Positions 15,591-24,522 of a stretch of 64,000 nt of DNA are shown piece after piece (within the stretch, counting starts at the first letter, position 1; each line of letters starts with the position of its first letter). Source of the DNA: Brevibacillus sp. DP1.3A (GTDB lineage: Bacteria > Bacillota > Bacilli > Brevibacillales > Brevibacillaceae). The translations under genes and the position numbers were made by a program. The stretch is from the NCBI RefSeq assembly GCF_013284245.2, contig NZ_CP085876.1, forward strand, positions 2,401,001 to 2,465,000, read 5' to 3'. Below the pieces are notes generated by a model, which saw only the letters and a list, made by a program, of their open reading frames with translations, was not told where the DNA came from and made no database searches.

Positions 15591-16781
15591 CTACTTGGCT
15601 GTATGGCTAACCGTAATTTGTTTACTAACAAGCACCATCATGATCGCCAATAGCAAGAAGTAGATTGGCATGGTAACCAGCGAGCCGTTATGAAAATAAC
15701 TCATGCCACTCGTGATGAGACTTACGATGAGGTAGTAACCCAAACCAAAAATAGCGCCAGCAGTTCCGAGCACATCGCCGTAGTGGACGAGAGCTAAACT
15801 CAGGCAGTTTGGAATCGCGATCCCAATCCCCAGCAAAAGGGTAAAGATAGAGGCTACCATGATCGCCATCGAGGCAACGGACGGACTCGCGCCGTACATA
15901 GTGAAGCTTGTGAGGCATACTGCACCTAACGTCGTAACCAGCGAGCCGATTAGAATAATGTTCTCAGCCGGGTATTTGATTAGCAGTTTTTTCGAGAGCA
16001 TTGCTCCAATCACAGAAGCCAAAGCTACGAAAATACCCAAGAACCCAAACACGCCAGGCGTCATTCCGAAAAACGCAATGAAAATAAATGGCGCTTCGGC
16101 ATAGTAACTGAACAACATGCCATTTGTCGCCCCAATTAAGAAGCCAAAAGTCCAAATCCTTTTGTCCGTAAAAAGTCGTTTGGCTACAGCTAACGTGTTT
16201 ATTTTTGAAGCAGTAGACGTTTTGGTCTCAGGCAACGATACAAACGCGTAAGCAAAAATCGCTACGCTCATCGCAATCAGCGTGAAGAAAACAGCCTGAT
16301 ATCCAAACGATTGATCCACCCAACCACCGATTAAGGGGCCAATTGCAGGCGTAAAAGCGAGAGCAGCTGAAATCTGAGCAAAAACAGCATGACGCTTGGT
16401 GGTGTCGGTACTCTCTCGCAAGATGGTTTGGGTTACCACCGATCCTGCACTCGCACCAAAGGCTTGAATGAACCGGCTCCATAACAACCAGTCAGCCGAA
16501 TCGGAGAGGTAGCAACCCAAGCTGCCCAGGCCGTAAACGAAAATTCCCCAGAGCATGGCAGGGCGTCGACCGATAGAGTCAGAGAGCCTTCCCCAGCAAA
16601 ATACACCAAAGGCAAAACCGAGGAAGTAAATACTGAGTGTTAGTTGGATCGTATTGTTGCTGGCATGGAGACTATTGGCGATATCAGGTAACGAAGGTGT
16701 ATAGATCGTTTCACTAATTTGCGGAAAGCCCACCAAGATGATCAACAGTAACAAAGATGGTGTTGAGATTTTTCTATTCAC
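15591..16781 (-). CDS. MFS multidrug exporter, Bcr/CflA family
   Basis: 396-residue 12-helix transporter. Signatures include DIANSLHASNNTIQLTLSIY near helix 1-2, GRLSDSIGRRPAMLWG (the MFS loop 2-3 motif) and RFIQAFGASAGSVVTQTILRE in helix 4-5. Proton-driven export of drugs is usual for the family. GTG 16781 is chosen because TAGGGGGAA lies 7 nt upstream and this gives the family length of ~400; the open frame extends to 16886. Stand-alone gene. Confidence 0.88.
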   Translation of the reverse strand: MNRKISTPSLLLLIILVGFPQISETIYTPSLPDIANSLHASNNTIQLTLSIYFLGFAFGVFCWGRLSDSIGRRPAMLWGIFVYGLGSLGCYLSDSADWLLWSRFIQAFGASAGSVVTQTILRESTDTTKRHAVFAQISAALAFTPAIGPLIGGWVDQSFGYQAVFFTLIAMSVAIFAYAFVSLPETKTSTASKINTLAVAKRLFTDKRIWTFGFLIGATNGMLFSYYAEAPFIFIAFFGMTPGVFGFLGIFVALASVIGAMLSKKLLIKYPAENIILIGSLVTTLGAVCLTSFTMYGASPSVASMAIMVASIFTLLLGIGIAIPNCLSLALVHYGDVLGTAGAIFGLGYYLIVSLITSGMSYFHNGSLVTMPIYFLLLAIMMVLVSKQITVSHTAK

Positions 16782-16966
16782 TTGTACATTCCCCCTATAT
16801 TCCGAAAATCTCAAACAGCGTAGGAGGAGATTACGGGATTGGGGGTTTACATTTACTGAGTCTTGAAAATGAAAGCATATTGTCACCTTACCAAAGTAAT
16901 AGGGGGAATTTTTTCAATAGAATAGCATTCGTTTGGAATCAGTGACAAGTCATTTTCGTCTGAGGT

Positions 16967-17320
16967 CTACTCACACTTTTCTCTTTTTCCTCGATGTAGG
17001 GCTGTACGGAAGCTGCTTCCACAGCCGCAGGTTGCGATCGCATTCGGGTTTTGGATCGTAAATCCGCCCATCATTCCAGTCTCTTTGTAATCGATTTCGA
17101 CGCCATCGACATACGGATAGCTTTCTGGATTGACGACCAACTTCACACCATCAATATCGATTGTGGTGTCGCCTTCTTGATAAGCATCATCAAAACCGAG
17201 CCCGTAGGTCATCCCGGAGCACCCTCCGTCCTTCACACCAAAACGAATGAAGAGAGAAGAGCTTTCTTGTTCGAGCATATTTTGAATACGAGTGACGGCA
17301 GCTTCGCTAATTTGAATCAT
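16967..17320 (-). CDS. A-type Fe-S cluster carrier (IscA/ErpA/HesB family)
   Basis: 117 residues with the three ligand cysteines of A-type carriers: Cys34 in DGGCSGMTYG and Cys98/Cys100 in TCGCGSSF. An additional Cys116 lies at the very end. It receives and passes [Fe-S] clusters to apo-proteins in the cytosol. GGGAGG precedes the ATG. It is 21 nt downstream of murB on the same strand, so both are probably one transcript, with a SufR-like Fe-S regulator divergent from them. Confidence 0.9.
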   Translation of the reverse strand: MIQISEAAVTRIQNMLEQESSSLFIRFGVKDGGCSGMTYGLGFDDAYQEGDTTIDIDGVKLVVNPESYPYVDGVEIDYKETGMMGGFTIQNPNAIATCGCGSSFRTALHRGKREKCE

Positions 17321-17341
17321 CGTGAGACCTCCCTTTTATGT

Positions 17342-18253
17342 TTACTGTTCACCTACGACTACAACTTCAGGAACAAGGTGAATCCCTGATTGGCTGTGAA
17401 CTGTTTCCTGAATCTGCTTCATGAGTGTCCATACATCAAGTGCGGTAGCATTACCGGTATTCATAATAAAATTGGCATGCTTGCTCGATACTTCCGCGCC
17501 TCCATACCGCATGCCCTTTAAGCCAGCATCTTCAATGAGCTTTGCAGCAAAATGGCCTGGGGGATTTCTGAATACACTGCCCGCACAGTCAAACGGCAGC
17601 GGCTGTGTTTTTAAACGTTTTTCTTTATAGTGGTTCCACTGGAGCTTGATGCTTTCGCTGTCGCGCGGAGTCAGCTCAAAAATAGCTTCCGTGATAATGA
17701 CATCAGTCTCTTGCAAGGAAGAGTGGCGATAAGAAAAATCCATATCTACAGCACGCAGGGAGCGAATGGCTCCAGCTTGTGTGATCACTTCAGCTGAGTG
17801 AAAAATGTCCGATATATCCGATCCGTTCGCGCCTGCATTCATATACACAGCGCCGCCGACAGACCCGGGTATTCCGCCTGCGAACTCTAAACCACTGAGC
17901 CTATACTTGTTTGCCAATGCTGCAAGCCTGATCAAGGAGTAGGCGGCCCCTGCATAAATCTGATTGCCTAGGATTCGGGCATAGTCCAAAGCTTTGTTTA
18001 ATTTAATGACCGCGCCACGATAACCCTTGTCTGTGACTAAAAGGTTGGAGCCCTTTCCCATCACCATCCATGGGACATGATGTTCATTCAGTATTTGTAG
18101 GACCATGATCAGTTGGGATTTACTGCTCGGTGTAATCAGTAAATCTGCAGGCCCGCCAATTTTCCAGGTAGTATGTGCCGCCAAAGGCTCCTGATAAGTC
18201 ACTTCGACCTGTCGTTCACGGAGAAGGGAGAATACAGGTTTCATTCGTTTCAC
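17342..18253 (-). CDS. murB: UDP-N-acetylenolpyruvoylglucosamine reductase
   Basis: 303 residues, the length of the short MurB type. The FAD domain shows HTTWKIGGPADLL, VMGKGSNLLVTDKGYRG and LEFAGGIPGSVGGAVYMNAGA; catalytic elements are YRHS (Tyr/Arg), SVFRNP (Ser general acid) and the C-terminal ASxKHANFI-like SSKHANFIMNTGNATA. It reduces UDP-GlcNAc-enolpyruvate to UDP-MurNAc in peptidoglycan synthesis. Starts GTG 18253 or ATG 18244 are both possible. It heads a unit with the Fe-S carrier gene under a promoter that mirrors that of the divergent regulator. Confidence 0.93.
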   Translation of the reverse strand: MKRMKPVFSLLRERQVEVTYQEPLAAHTTWKIGGPADLLITPSSKSQLIMVLQILNEHHVPWMVMGKGSNLLVTDKGYRGAVIKLNKALDYARILGNQIYAGAAYSLIRLAALANKYRLSGLEFAGGIPGSVGGAVYMNAGANGSDISDIFHSAEVITQAGAIRSLRAVDMDFSYRHSSLQETDVIITEAIFELTPRDSESIKLQWNHYKEKRLKTQPLPFDCAGSVFRNPPGHFAAKLIEDAGLKGMRYGGAEVSSKHANFIMNTGNATALDVWTLMKQIQETVHSQSGIHLVPEVVVVGEQ

Positions 18254-18288
18254 CTATCCTTCTTGGAAAAAAGCACCTTGCACTACAA

Positions 18289-18427
18289 TCACAGTATATG
18301 CACTATTTTATATATATTCAACTAAAATGTTTAATAAATTGCAGCTGTGTAGGTTTCTCGATGAACAAAGAGTGTCACTTTATAAACATGTTTGTTGAAT
18401 TAGTTATACAAAGGACATATACTGTGA
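18289..18427. promoter_or_regulatory. Mirror-image divergent promoters with inverted operators
   Basis: TCACAGTATATG (18289-18300) and CATATACTGTGA (18416-18427) are perfect inverted copies. Each contains the -10 TATACT of one promoter. Each -35 is TTGAAT (18316-18321 on minus, 18395-18400 on plus) with exactly 17 nt spacing. A second inverted pair, TTCAACTAAAATGTTT (18317-18332) and AAACATGTTTGTTGAA (18384-18399), agrees at 14 of 16 positions. One drives murB and the Fe-S carrier, the other the SufR-like regulator, so the regulator likely represses both. Confidence 0.75.
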
Positions 18428-18464
18428 GCGTATCGTTCTTTTCCAATAAAGGGGCGAAGAGAAA

Positions 18465-19100
18465 ATGGAGAGATATAGACACCTATCAACACGCGAATAC
18501 ATTCTATTGTTGCTGAAAAGGGAAGGGGAGCTCAGCACAAAGGATTTGCAAAACAGGCTGGAGCTCACAAAGGTAGCTGTCAGCAGGCAAATGATTTACT
18601 TGGAAAAAGACGGTTTTGTTGTGTGTAGAGTAGGCCGTCAAAAAGCAGGTAGACCGATGCACTACTACTCGTTGACACAGCAAGGTAACGAACAATTTCC
18701 GAATGATTATGGGCAATTGGCCGTGGATTTGATGGAGCATATCGTGCTGGCAGACGGGGAAGACCGAGTGGATCAATTTTTCGCAAGACAGCAAGAGAAG
18801 ATTATCCAGAAATACGAGGGACAAATGGAAGGAAAAGCGCTATCTGAAAAGGTAGCAGAGATGGCACGCATCCAAGATGACAACGGATTTATGGCGAGAT
18901 GGGAACAGGTAAGTGATGAGGAATATGTGATCACGCAGCACAATTGTCCATATTTTAAAGTAGCAGGTCGGTATCAGATGATCTGTACAAGAGAGCTTAA
19001 TTGTTACCGAGCGCTACTGCAGACGAGCGTAGAACGGACGGAATGCGTGGCAATCGGCGGTAAGAAATGTGTCTATCAGATCCGTTCTACGCAATCGTAG
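18465..19100 (+). CDS. SufR-like Fe-S cluster-sensing transcriptional regulator
   Basis: 211 residues. The N-terminal winged helix (LSTREYILLLLKREGELSTKDLQNRLELTKVAVSRQMIYL) is of the DeoR/ArsR-like type. The C-terminal part carries Cys161, Cys174, Cys180, Cys194 and Cys202; the spacing C161-X12-C174-X27-C202 equals that of the cluster-ligating cysteines I recall for cyanobacterial SufR. SufR represses Fe-S biogenesis genes when its cluster is present. Here it faces murB and an A-type carrier across a symmetric operator region. Function of this homologue is inferred from motif and context. Confidence 0.78.
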   Translation: MERYRHLSTREYILLLLKREGELSTKDLQNRLELTKVAVSRQMIYLEKDGFVVCRVGRQKAGRPMHYYSLTQQGNEQFPNDYGQLAVDLMEHIVLADGEDRVDQFFARQQEKIIQKYEGQMEGKALSEKVAEMARIQDDNGFMARWEQVSDEEYVITQHNCPYFKVAGRYQMICTRELNCYRALLQTSVERTECVAIGGKKCVYQIRSTQS

Positions 19101-19153
19101 CTGCAAAGCATCATCACGGCAGATGAAACGACAAATGGGAGGGAACGAACACA

Positions 19154-20071
19154 ATGACCAACTCGAATCCATGGGATGCTGACTGGGAAGTATCTGAACC
19201 ATTGGCACGCGAACTCATCTTCCGTCAGTTTCCGCAGCTATCTACTATGCCCATCAAGCTGATCGGCTGTGGTTGGGATAACATGGCCTTTCGAGTAGGG
19301 GACGAATATGTTTTCCGTTTTCCCAGGAGGAATGTCGCTGTTGAATTGATCAAAAAGGAAGGGGTGCTGCTGCCAATGCTTGCGGCATTCCTGACGATAC
19401 CGTATCCGAAGCCAGTTTTTTATGGAGAACCAAACGACGACTATCCATTCGCTTTTTTGGGGTACACGTATGTTTCGGGAACGTTTCCAAAAGGCTTGAC
19501 CGACGAGCAGCGTGCTTCTTCGGCAGTGGCACTTGCGACGTTTTTAAAAAGTTTGCACACGTTTCCGCCCCAGCTTGCCCGCGAGAACGGGATCGAACAT
19601 GATCACAGGAACCTCCTGGATATTGCACAGAGAAAAGAAAAGATGCAGACGTTTTTGTCTACCTTGGCTGTACATATTTCTGAAGAGGATCGGGATGCGA
19701 TCGCGAATTATTTAGGGCAAATCGTGATAGACCGAATAAGTCCGCGTGAAGTGCTTCTGCACGGAGACTTGCATGTTAAAAATATGCTGATAAATGAAGT
19801 AGGGCATATATCAGGCATCATTGACTGGGGAGATCTCAATGTGGGTCACCCGGGAGCGGATTTAAATGTGGCCTACAGTTTTTTACCGCCACAAGCCCGC
19901 CAGTCATTTTTTCATGCGTATGGAGAAGTGGATGAAGAGACAAAAATATTGGCCAGGATCATGGCGGTGTACATTCCGATGCTGCTCTGGATGCAAGCCC
20001 TTGATCATAATGACAAAGAAGTCGCAGAGGAAGCAAGAATGACGATAAGGCGAGCACTCGCTGACGAATAG
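19154..20071 (+). CDS. Aminoglycoside phosphotransferase-family kinase
   Basis: 305-residue APH-fold protein. Catalytic loop LLHGDLHVKNML (around residue 202) and the metal-binding IDWGDLNVGHPGADL (around 222) are intact; the N-lobe has GWDNMAFRVGDEYVFRFPR. It phosphorylates a small hydroxylated substrate. Most chromosomal members are not resistance genes, so no drug can be named. GGGAGGGA lies upstream of the ATG. It follows the SufR-like gene by 53 nt and may be read through from it. Confidence 0.88.
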   Translation: MTNSNPWDADWEVSEPLARELIFRQFPQLSTMPIKLIGCGWDNMAFRVGDEYVFRFPRRNVAVELIKKEGVLLPMLAAFLTIPYPKPVFYGEPNDDYPFAFLGYTYVSGTFPKGLTDEQRASSAVALATFLKSLHTFPPQLARENGIEHDHRNLLDIAQRKEKMQTFLSTLAVHISEEDRDAIANYLGQIVIDRISPREVLLHGDLHVKNMLINEVGHISGIIDWGDLNVGHPGADLNVAYSFLPPQARQSFFHAYGEVDEETKILARIMAVYIPMLLWMQALDHNDKEVAEEARMTIRRALADE

Positions 20072-20088
20072 GGCATCGGTAAAATGTT

Positions 20089-20126
20089 TCGGGGGACAAG
20101 CTGCTTACGCTCATCCCCCGATTTTT
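20089..20126 (+). terminator. Terminator after the APH-like gene
   Basis: TCGGGGG (20089-20095) pairs with CCCCCGA (20115-20121), then TTTTT. Confidence 0.8.
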
Positions 20127-20128
20127 CC

Positions 20129-21709
20129 TTATCCGATTCCTAACTCTTCCATTTTTCGATACAGGGTGCTTCGCGCAATTCCTAGCTTTTTGGCAGCAGC
20201 GCTGATGGACGGAGCTTGTGTGATGGCTTGCTGGATCGTCTGTCGCTCTAATTCGCGCAATAATGGCAAAGGTTCACCGGATGCTTCTTGCAGTCCGTAC
20301 TGTTGCTGCCATTCGCTCGGAAGATGGTGAGAGGTGAGCCACGAATCGGCGTACGCATGTAAAAAGGCTCGCTCCACGATATTGCGCAGCTCACGAATAT
20401 TTCCGGGCCATGAATGCTGCTGCAAGATTGCCAGGGCAGATTCACAGATGCCTGTCGGACCGCAAGCGTATTGGGTATGAAGCTGCTGGAGGAACTCGTC
20501 AGCCAAGGTTGCAATATCTTCCTTGCGTTCGCGCAGGGGAGGGATGCGTATTTGCAGGACATTGAGCCTGTAGTAAAGGTCTGCACGAAACTGCCCATTT
20601 CGGACTTCTTCTTCAATGGAACGATTGGTGGCAGCGATAATCCGAATGTCCAATGACTTTTCTTCGTGAGAGCCCAATCTCGTCACTTTGCGTTCTTCGA
20701 GGACGCGTAACAAAAGCACTTGAAGCTCCATGCTCATTTCCCCGATTTCATCGAGAAATAGCGTTCCTCCATTTGCTGCTTCAAATTTCCCTGATTGTCC
20801 TCCTTTTTTTGCTCCAGTAAAAGCTCCTTCTGTATATCCAAATAGCTCACTGGCGATCAGTTCACGCGGAAGTGCTGCGATATTGACCGCAAGAAAAGGG
20901 CCGTCTTTTCGTGAACTGGAGGAGTGGATGGCACGTGCCAGAACTTCTTTGCCACAGCCTGTTTCTCCGAGCAATAACGTATTTGATAGAGATTGTGCAG
21001 CGATACGCGCTGTATGTAGTTGGGCTTGATAGAGGGGACTATTTGTATGAATCTCTGAAAACGAGTAACTGCTAGTTGTCTTTGACAAGGCTGACGTGCG
21101 TGGGCGAATAAAAAAGAGGCGATACCACGTCTTTTCCCCCAGATCGAGTTCCTCCAAGAACCAATTGGTTAAGCGTTCTTGTTCCCAATCCGCCTCGAGC
21201 ACGAGGCCTTCAACTAACGAAAATCGTTCTTGTGCCCGCTGGTTAGCAAAAAGTACGACACGATCGTCGCTTACGGCGATGAGGTATTCTTGGCTATTTT
21301 CGGCCCATGCGAAAAGAAGACTCTTCCAATTGGGAACAGAATGAGAGGTATGCCTGAGAGCTGGATTCATAGGATCAGTTTGGAGTGCAGAAGAACGTCG
21401 CGTAGTGGAAAGGGATAGCGGGAAAAGTGGCAAAGAGCTATTTTGTAGCAAATGGATTAGCGCATCCCTGATCAGAGAAAATTCGTAGGGTGATAGATTC
21501 GTAGAGGCCTGTAATTGCTGATAGAGAGAATGAAAGACTGCATGAGGGATCGCGCGATGATGGGAACGCTCGATTACGGAGGAAGAATCGAAAGACGAGA
21601 GCAGTATGCCGGCTTCAAAAATCGTTCTCGCATCCTTTCTTGGTAATAGTTTGTTTGTTCGATCGTGGGACAGGTGTCCGACAAGGAAGCAGGGAAACAA
21701 ACGACACAC
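20129..21709 (-). CDS. Sigma-54-dependent transcriptional activator
   Basis: Up to 526 residues. A PAS-like sensory region ([24 protein letters not shown]) is followed by the AAA+ domain: Walker A GETGCGKE, the sigma-54 contact GAFTGA (in [14 protein letters not shown]), Walker [13 protein letters not shown] and [13 protein letters not shown] Fis-type helix-turn-helix ends it ([24 protein letters not shown]). The exact start is uncertain: the open frame reaches GTG 21709, but a good ribosome site is lacking there and AAGAAAGGA at ~21640 suggests a shorter N-terminus. It diverges from the formamidase gene, which has a -24/-12 promoter. Confidence 0.9.
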   Translation of the reverse strand: MCRLFPCFLVGHLSHDRTNKLLPRKDARTIFEAGILLSSFDSSSVIERSHHRAIPHAVFHSLYQQLQASTNLSPYEFSLIRDALIHLLQNSSLPLFPLSLSTTRRSSALQTDPMNPALRHTSHSVPNWKSLLFAWAENSQEYLIAVSDDRVVLFANQRAQERFSLVEGLVLEADWEQERLTNWFLEELDLGEKTWYRLFFIRPRTSALSKTTSSYSFSEIHTNSPLYQAQLHTARIAAQSLSNTLLLGETGCGKEVLARAIHSSSSRKDGPFLAVNIAALPRELIASELFGYTEGAFTGAKKGGQSGKFEAANGGTLFLDEIGEMSMELQVLLLRVLEERKVTRLGSHEEKSLDIRIIAATNRSIEEEVRNGQFRADLYYRLNVLQIRIPPLRERKEDIATLADEFLQQLHTQYACGPTGICESALAILQQHSWPGNIRELRNIVERAFLHAYADSWLTSHHLPSEWQQQYGLQEASGEPLPLLRELERQTIQQAITQAPSISAAAKKLGIARSTLYRKMEELGIG

Positions 21710-21864
21710 AATGACGAAAGCGATACAAGAGATGAGGGAATTTTCCGATCAAAGACAGATCAACTGCATGACCTGTTTTGCGACAAGCTCTTTGTAATAA
21801 GTATACAGGAGAAAATAGCCAAAAGAATCGGTCTCATCAAATTTTTATCGGGGCCGGCAAGCAT

Positions 21865-21880
21865 TGGCATGTCATTTGCT
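21865..21880 (+). promoter_or_regulatory. Sigma-54 (-24/-12) promoter of the formamidase operon
   Basis: TGGCAT-N5-TTGCT matches the TGGCAC-N5-TTGCW consensus except one base; GG at 21866-21867 and GC at 21878-21879 are exactly 10 nt apart. It lies 55 nt before the formamidase start. Upstream, GGACA-GG-TGTCC at 21668-21679 is a candidate activator site. Confidence 0.78.
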
Positions 21881-21934
21881 TCTTTTGGTGTATGTACGGC
21901 ATACGCCATTTTGAACATGTGAGGGGGAAGCAGC

Positions 21935-23116
21935 ATGCCAGAAGTTTTATTTCGAGTTGACTTGAACAAACCGATGGAGGAGCAGGATACACCTGGTCAC
22001 AACAGATGGCACCCAGACATTCCAGCAACCGTTTCCGTGAATCCAGGAGCTGTTTTTCGCATGGAATGTAAGGACTGGACGGACGGGCAGATCGCGAACA
22101 ACGATGACCCTTCCGACATTCGCGATGTCAATCTCAATCGCGTCCATGTGCTCAGTGGGCCTGTCTGGGTGAATGGAGCAGAACCAGGCGACCTCTTGGT
22201 TGTCGATATTCTCGATATCGGGGCACTCCCCCAATCGGAATGGGGCTTTAATGGGATTTTCGCCAAAGAAAACGGCGGGAGCTTTCTCGTCGATCATTAT
22301 TCGCAAGCGGCCAAGTCGATCTGGGACTTCCACGGTATTTACACCACCTCTCGCCATTTGCCAGGAGTCAAATTTGCTGGCATTCTTCATCCAGGCTTGA
22401 TCGGTACGGCGCCGTCCCATCAGCTACTGGATCGCTGGAACCGAAGAGAGAGCGACCTCGTAGCGACAAATCCTGAACGAATGCCGCCACTCGCGAATTT
22501 GCCGACCCCGCACAGTGCCGTGTTAGGCAGTCTAAAAGGAGCGGAGTTTGATCGGATTGCCAGAGAAGCGGCTCGAACAGTTCCCCCTCGCGAGCATGGC
22601 GGAAACTGCGATATTAAAAACTTGTCCAAAGGCACTCGCATCTACTTCCCGGTTTATGTAAATGGAGCGAAGCTGTCCATGGGCGATTTGCATTTTTCAC
22701 AAGGAGACGGAGAAGTGACCTTCTGCGGCGGAATTGAAATGGCTGGTTGGCTGGATCTACACGTGGACGTCATCAAGGGCGGGATGGCGAAGTATAACAT
22801 CGTGAACAACCCTGTATTCAAGCCAGGCCCAGTAGAGCCTCGCTACACGGAATACCTCGTTTTCGAAGGGATTTCGGTCCATGAGACGACAGGGCAACAG
22901 CTGTACATGGATGCACATGTCGCTTACCGAAATGCATGCCTGAATGCCATCGAGTATTTGAAAACAGCGATGGGTTTCACCGGGGAGCAGGCGTACATGC
23001 TGCTGGGAACAGCACCGGTGGAGGGAAGAATTGCGGGGATCGTCGATATTCCAAACGCGTGCTGCACCTTGTCTATCCCGACAAGCATTTTTGATCGAGA
23101 TATTTTGCCGAAGTAG
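21935..23116 (+). CDS. fmdA: Formamidase / acetamidase
   Basis: 393-residue amide hydrolase of the FmdA/AmdA family, hydrolysing short amides such as formamide to acid and ammonia. Diagnostic stretches are VNPGAVFRMECKDWTDGQ, GDLLVVDILDIG, GGNCDIKNLSKGTRIYFPVYV and GDLHFSQGDGEVTFCGGIEMAG. GAGGGGG precedes the ATG. It is followed by the fmdB gene and preceded by a sigma-54 promoter with a divergent activator, pointing to regulation by amide or nitrogen supply. Formamide is also the product of HutG, encoded elsewhere in the window. Confidence 0.93.
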   Translation: MPEVLFRVDLNKPMEEQDTPGHNRWHPDIPATVSVNPGAVFRMECKDWTDGQIANNDDPSDIRDVNLNRVHVLSGPVWVNGAEPGDLLVVDILDIGALPQSEWGFNGIFAKENGGSFLVDHYSQAAKSIWDFHGIYTTSRHLPGVKFAGILHPGLIGTAPSHQLLDRWNRRESDLVATNPERMPPLANLPTPHSAVLGSLKGAEFDRIAREAARTVPPREHGGNCDIKNLSKGTRIYFPVYVNGAKLSMGDLHFSQGDGEVTFCGGIEMAGWLDLHVDVIKGGMAKYNIVNNPVFKPGPVEPRYTEYLVFEGISVHETTGQQLYMDAHVAYRNACLNAIEYLKTAMGFTGEQAYMLLGTAPVEGRIAGIVDIPNACCTLSIPTSIFDRDILPK

Positions 23117-23152
23117 CCAAGAAAAAGACCGCGAAAGAAGGAGCCAAATACG

Positions 23153-23470
23153 ATGCCGAGATACGATTACATGTGCGAGGAATGTGGTCCATTTGTACAG
23201 TGGTTGAAGATGAGCGAGCTGACAGAGAGCGTTGCTTGCCCCGATTGCCAGCAATCGTCAAAGCGTTTGTATGCTGCACCAGGATTGATCATGACACCGC
23301 AAGCACTGCGCCAACGGATCGAGCGTGGTGTGGAACCGAAAATCCTACGGAAACAATCGCATTCCCATGAAGGGGCAGGGTGCAGCCACAGCCATAGCCA
23401 CGGTAGTCAGGCACATCGGGGACATACCCACAGCCGTGGGGGCAAACGCCCTTGGATGGTAGGGCATTAA
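23153..23470 (+). CDS. fmdB: FmdB-family zinc-ribbon protein with His-rich tail
   Basis: 105 residues. The N-terminal zinc ribbon has CEEC (Cys9, Cys12) and CPDC (around 28-31): YDYMCEECGPFVQ... ACPDCQQSSKRLYAAPG. FmdB proteins accompany formamidase and are thought to be regulators. The C-terminal third is unusual: repeated His-Ser (SHSHEGAGCSHSHSHG, HRGHTHSRGGK), suggesting metal binding. It follows fmdA by 36 nt in the same operon. Confidence 0.88.
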   Translation: MPRYDYMCEECGPFVQWLKMSELTESVACPDCQQSSKRLYAAPGLIMTPQALRQRIERGVEPKILRKQSHSHEGAGCSHSHSHGSQAHRGHTHSRGGKRPWMVGH

Positions 23471-23482
23471 ACGGAAATGATC

Positions 23483-23530
23483 AAAAGGGCGTTCATTCAG
23501 TCTCCATCTTTCTGAATAAACGCCCCTTTG
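23483..23530. terminator. Terminator between fmdB and the convergent SDR gene
   Basis: AAAAGGGCGTTCATTCAG pairs with CTGAATAAACGCCCCTTT with one mismatch region. No long T run on the plus strand, but stem strength and position support it. Confidence 0.65.
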
Positions 23531-23533
23531 CTA

Positions 23534-24268
23534 TTACCGCAGATATCCTCCGTTGTTGATGTCAAAAGTCGCTCCGGTGTAATGCTTGGACTTCTCCGAT
23601 AACAGGAAAACAACGGTATCCGCCACGTCCGCAGGCAATACAGGGCTATCGATGAGGCCATGAGCGAGATATTCTGCTCGACGCCACTCTGGAATGGTGT
23701 CCATCATCGGTGTAGCAACCATGGTGGGTGCAACCGCATTGACCCGGATGTAGGGAGCGAAGTTCATCGCGCAGCTTTTCGTCAAGCCGAGAATCGCCGC
23801 CTTCGAGGTTCCATAGACCGCATCCGAGCTGCCCTCTAGTCCGGATACAGAGGACAGGTTGACGATCGTTCCACGTTTTTTGGCAGGAAAAAGCAACTTC
23901 CCGAACATCTGTGAGAAATAAATGTATCCTTTTATATTAATCGCAAGCACTTTTTCAATCGTTTCGAAGTCGTAGTCCAGTACGTTTTTCGCTAGGTAAA
24001 TGCCTGCGTTATTGACGAGACTGGTACAATCCGCATGCTCTGCCTCGATATGCGCAAAAAAAGCCGCGACCTCCTCATATTTGCTAACATCCACACAATA
24101 CGTATGTAGTCTTTCTCCTCGATCCATCTCTTCTTCCAGTGCGAGCATGGCTTCCTGATTGAGGTCACACGCGATGACAGCGGCCCCTTCTTGTAGGCAT
24201 TGCATTACTACGGCTTTCCCGATCCCAGAAGCTGCTCCCGTTACAATTACTTTTTGATTGCTCAGCAT
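23534..24268 (-). CDS. Short-chain dehydrogenase/reductase (SDR)
   Basis: 244 residues of a classical SDR: TGAASGIG cofactor motif at residues ~10-17, NNAGIY, catalytic Ser in SSVSGLEGS and YGTSK (Tyr-x-x-x-Lys). Such enzymes reduce or oxidise hydroxyl/keto groups with NAD(P)H; substrate unknown. ATG 24268 follows AGAGGT and gives the classical length; the frame extends to 24337. It is divergent from the siderophore-uptake regulator gene. Confidence 0.88.
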   Translation of the reverse strand: MLSNQKVIVTGAASGIGKAVVMQCLQEGAAVIACDLNQEAMLALEEEMDRGERLHTYCVDVSKYEEVAAFFAHIEAEHADCTSLVNNAGIYLAKNVLDYDFETIEKVLAINIKGYIYFSQMFGKLLFPAKKRGTIVNLSSVSGLEGSSDAVYGTSKAAILGLTKSCAMNFAPYIRVNAVAPTMVATPMMDTIPEWRRAEYLAHGLIDSPVLPADVADTVVFLLSEKSKHYTGATFDINNGGYLR

Positions 24269-24471
24269 ACCTGTACCTCTTTCTGTCTGTGATTTAGTAG
24301 AAACATAGGTAGAAAATATGAGATGCTTTGTTAACATATAAGATCATTTTGAAATATTTGTCTACAAGGAAAGTAAAACGTCGGAGTGGTCATCTTGATG
24401 ATCGTTAGGCGTTTTTTGCTTTTTCACATTCAAGTGGAATTGCAGTTTTGTCATGTCTCTCGTACAATTGA

Positions 24472-24486
24472 TGAGAATTGTTATCA
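24472..24486. promoter_or_regulatory. Fur box upstream of the AraC/binding-protein regulator
   Basis: TGAGAATTGTTATCA differs from the 7-1-7 Fur consensus TGATAAT-N-ATTATCA at two positions. It lies 37 nt before the start at 24523. This implies repression by Fur with iron. Confidence 0.75.
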
Positions 24487-24522
24487 ACAAATTGCTACAT
24501 CATGATGTAAGAGGAGCTAGTT

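Noticed and set aside
21665..21922. Reading frame between the sigma-54 activator and formamidase genes
   Set aside because: It runs through the -24/-12 promoter and has no ribosome site; the region is better explained as regulatory DNA.
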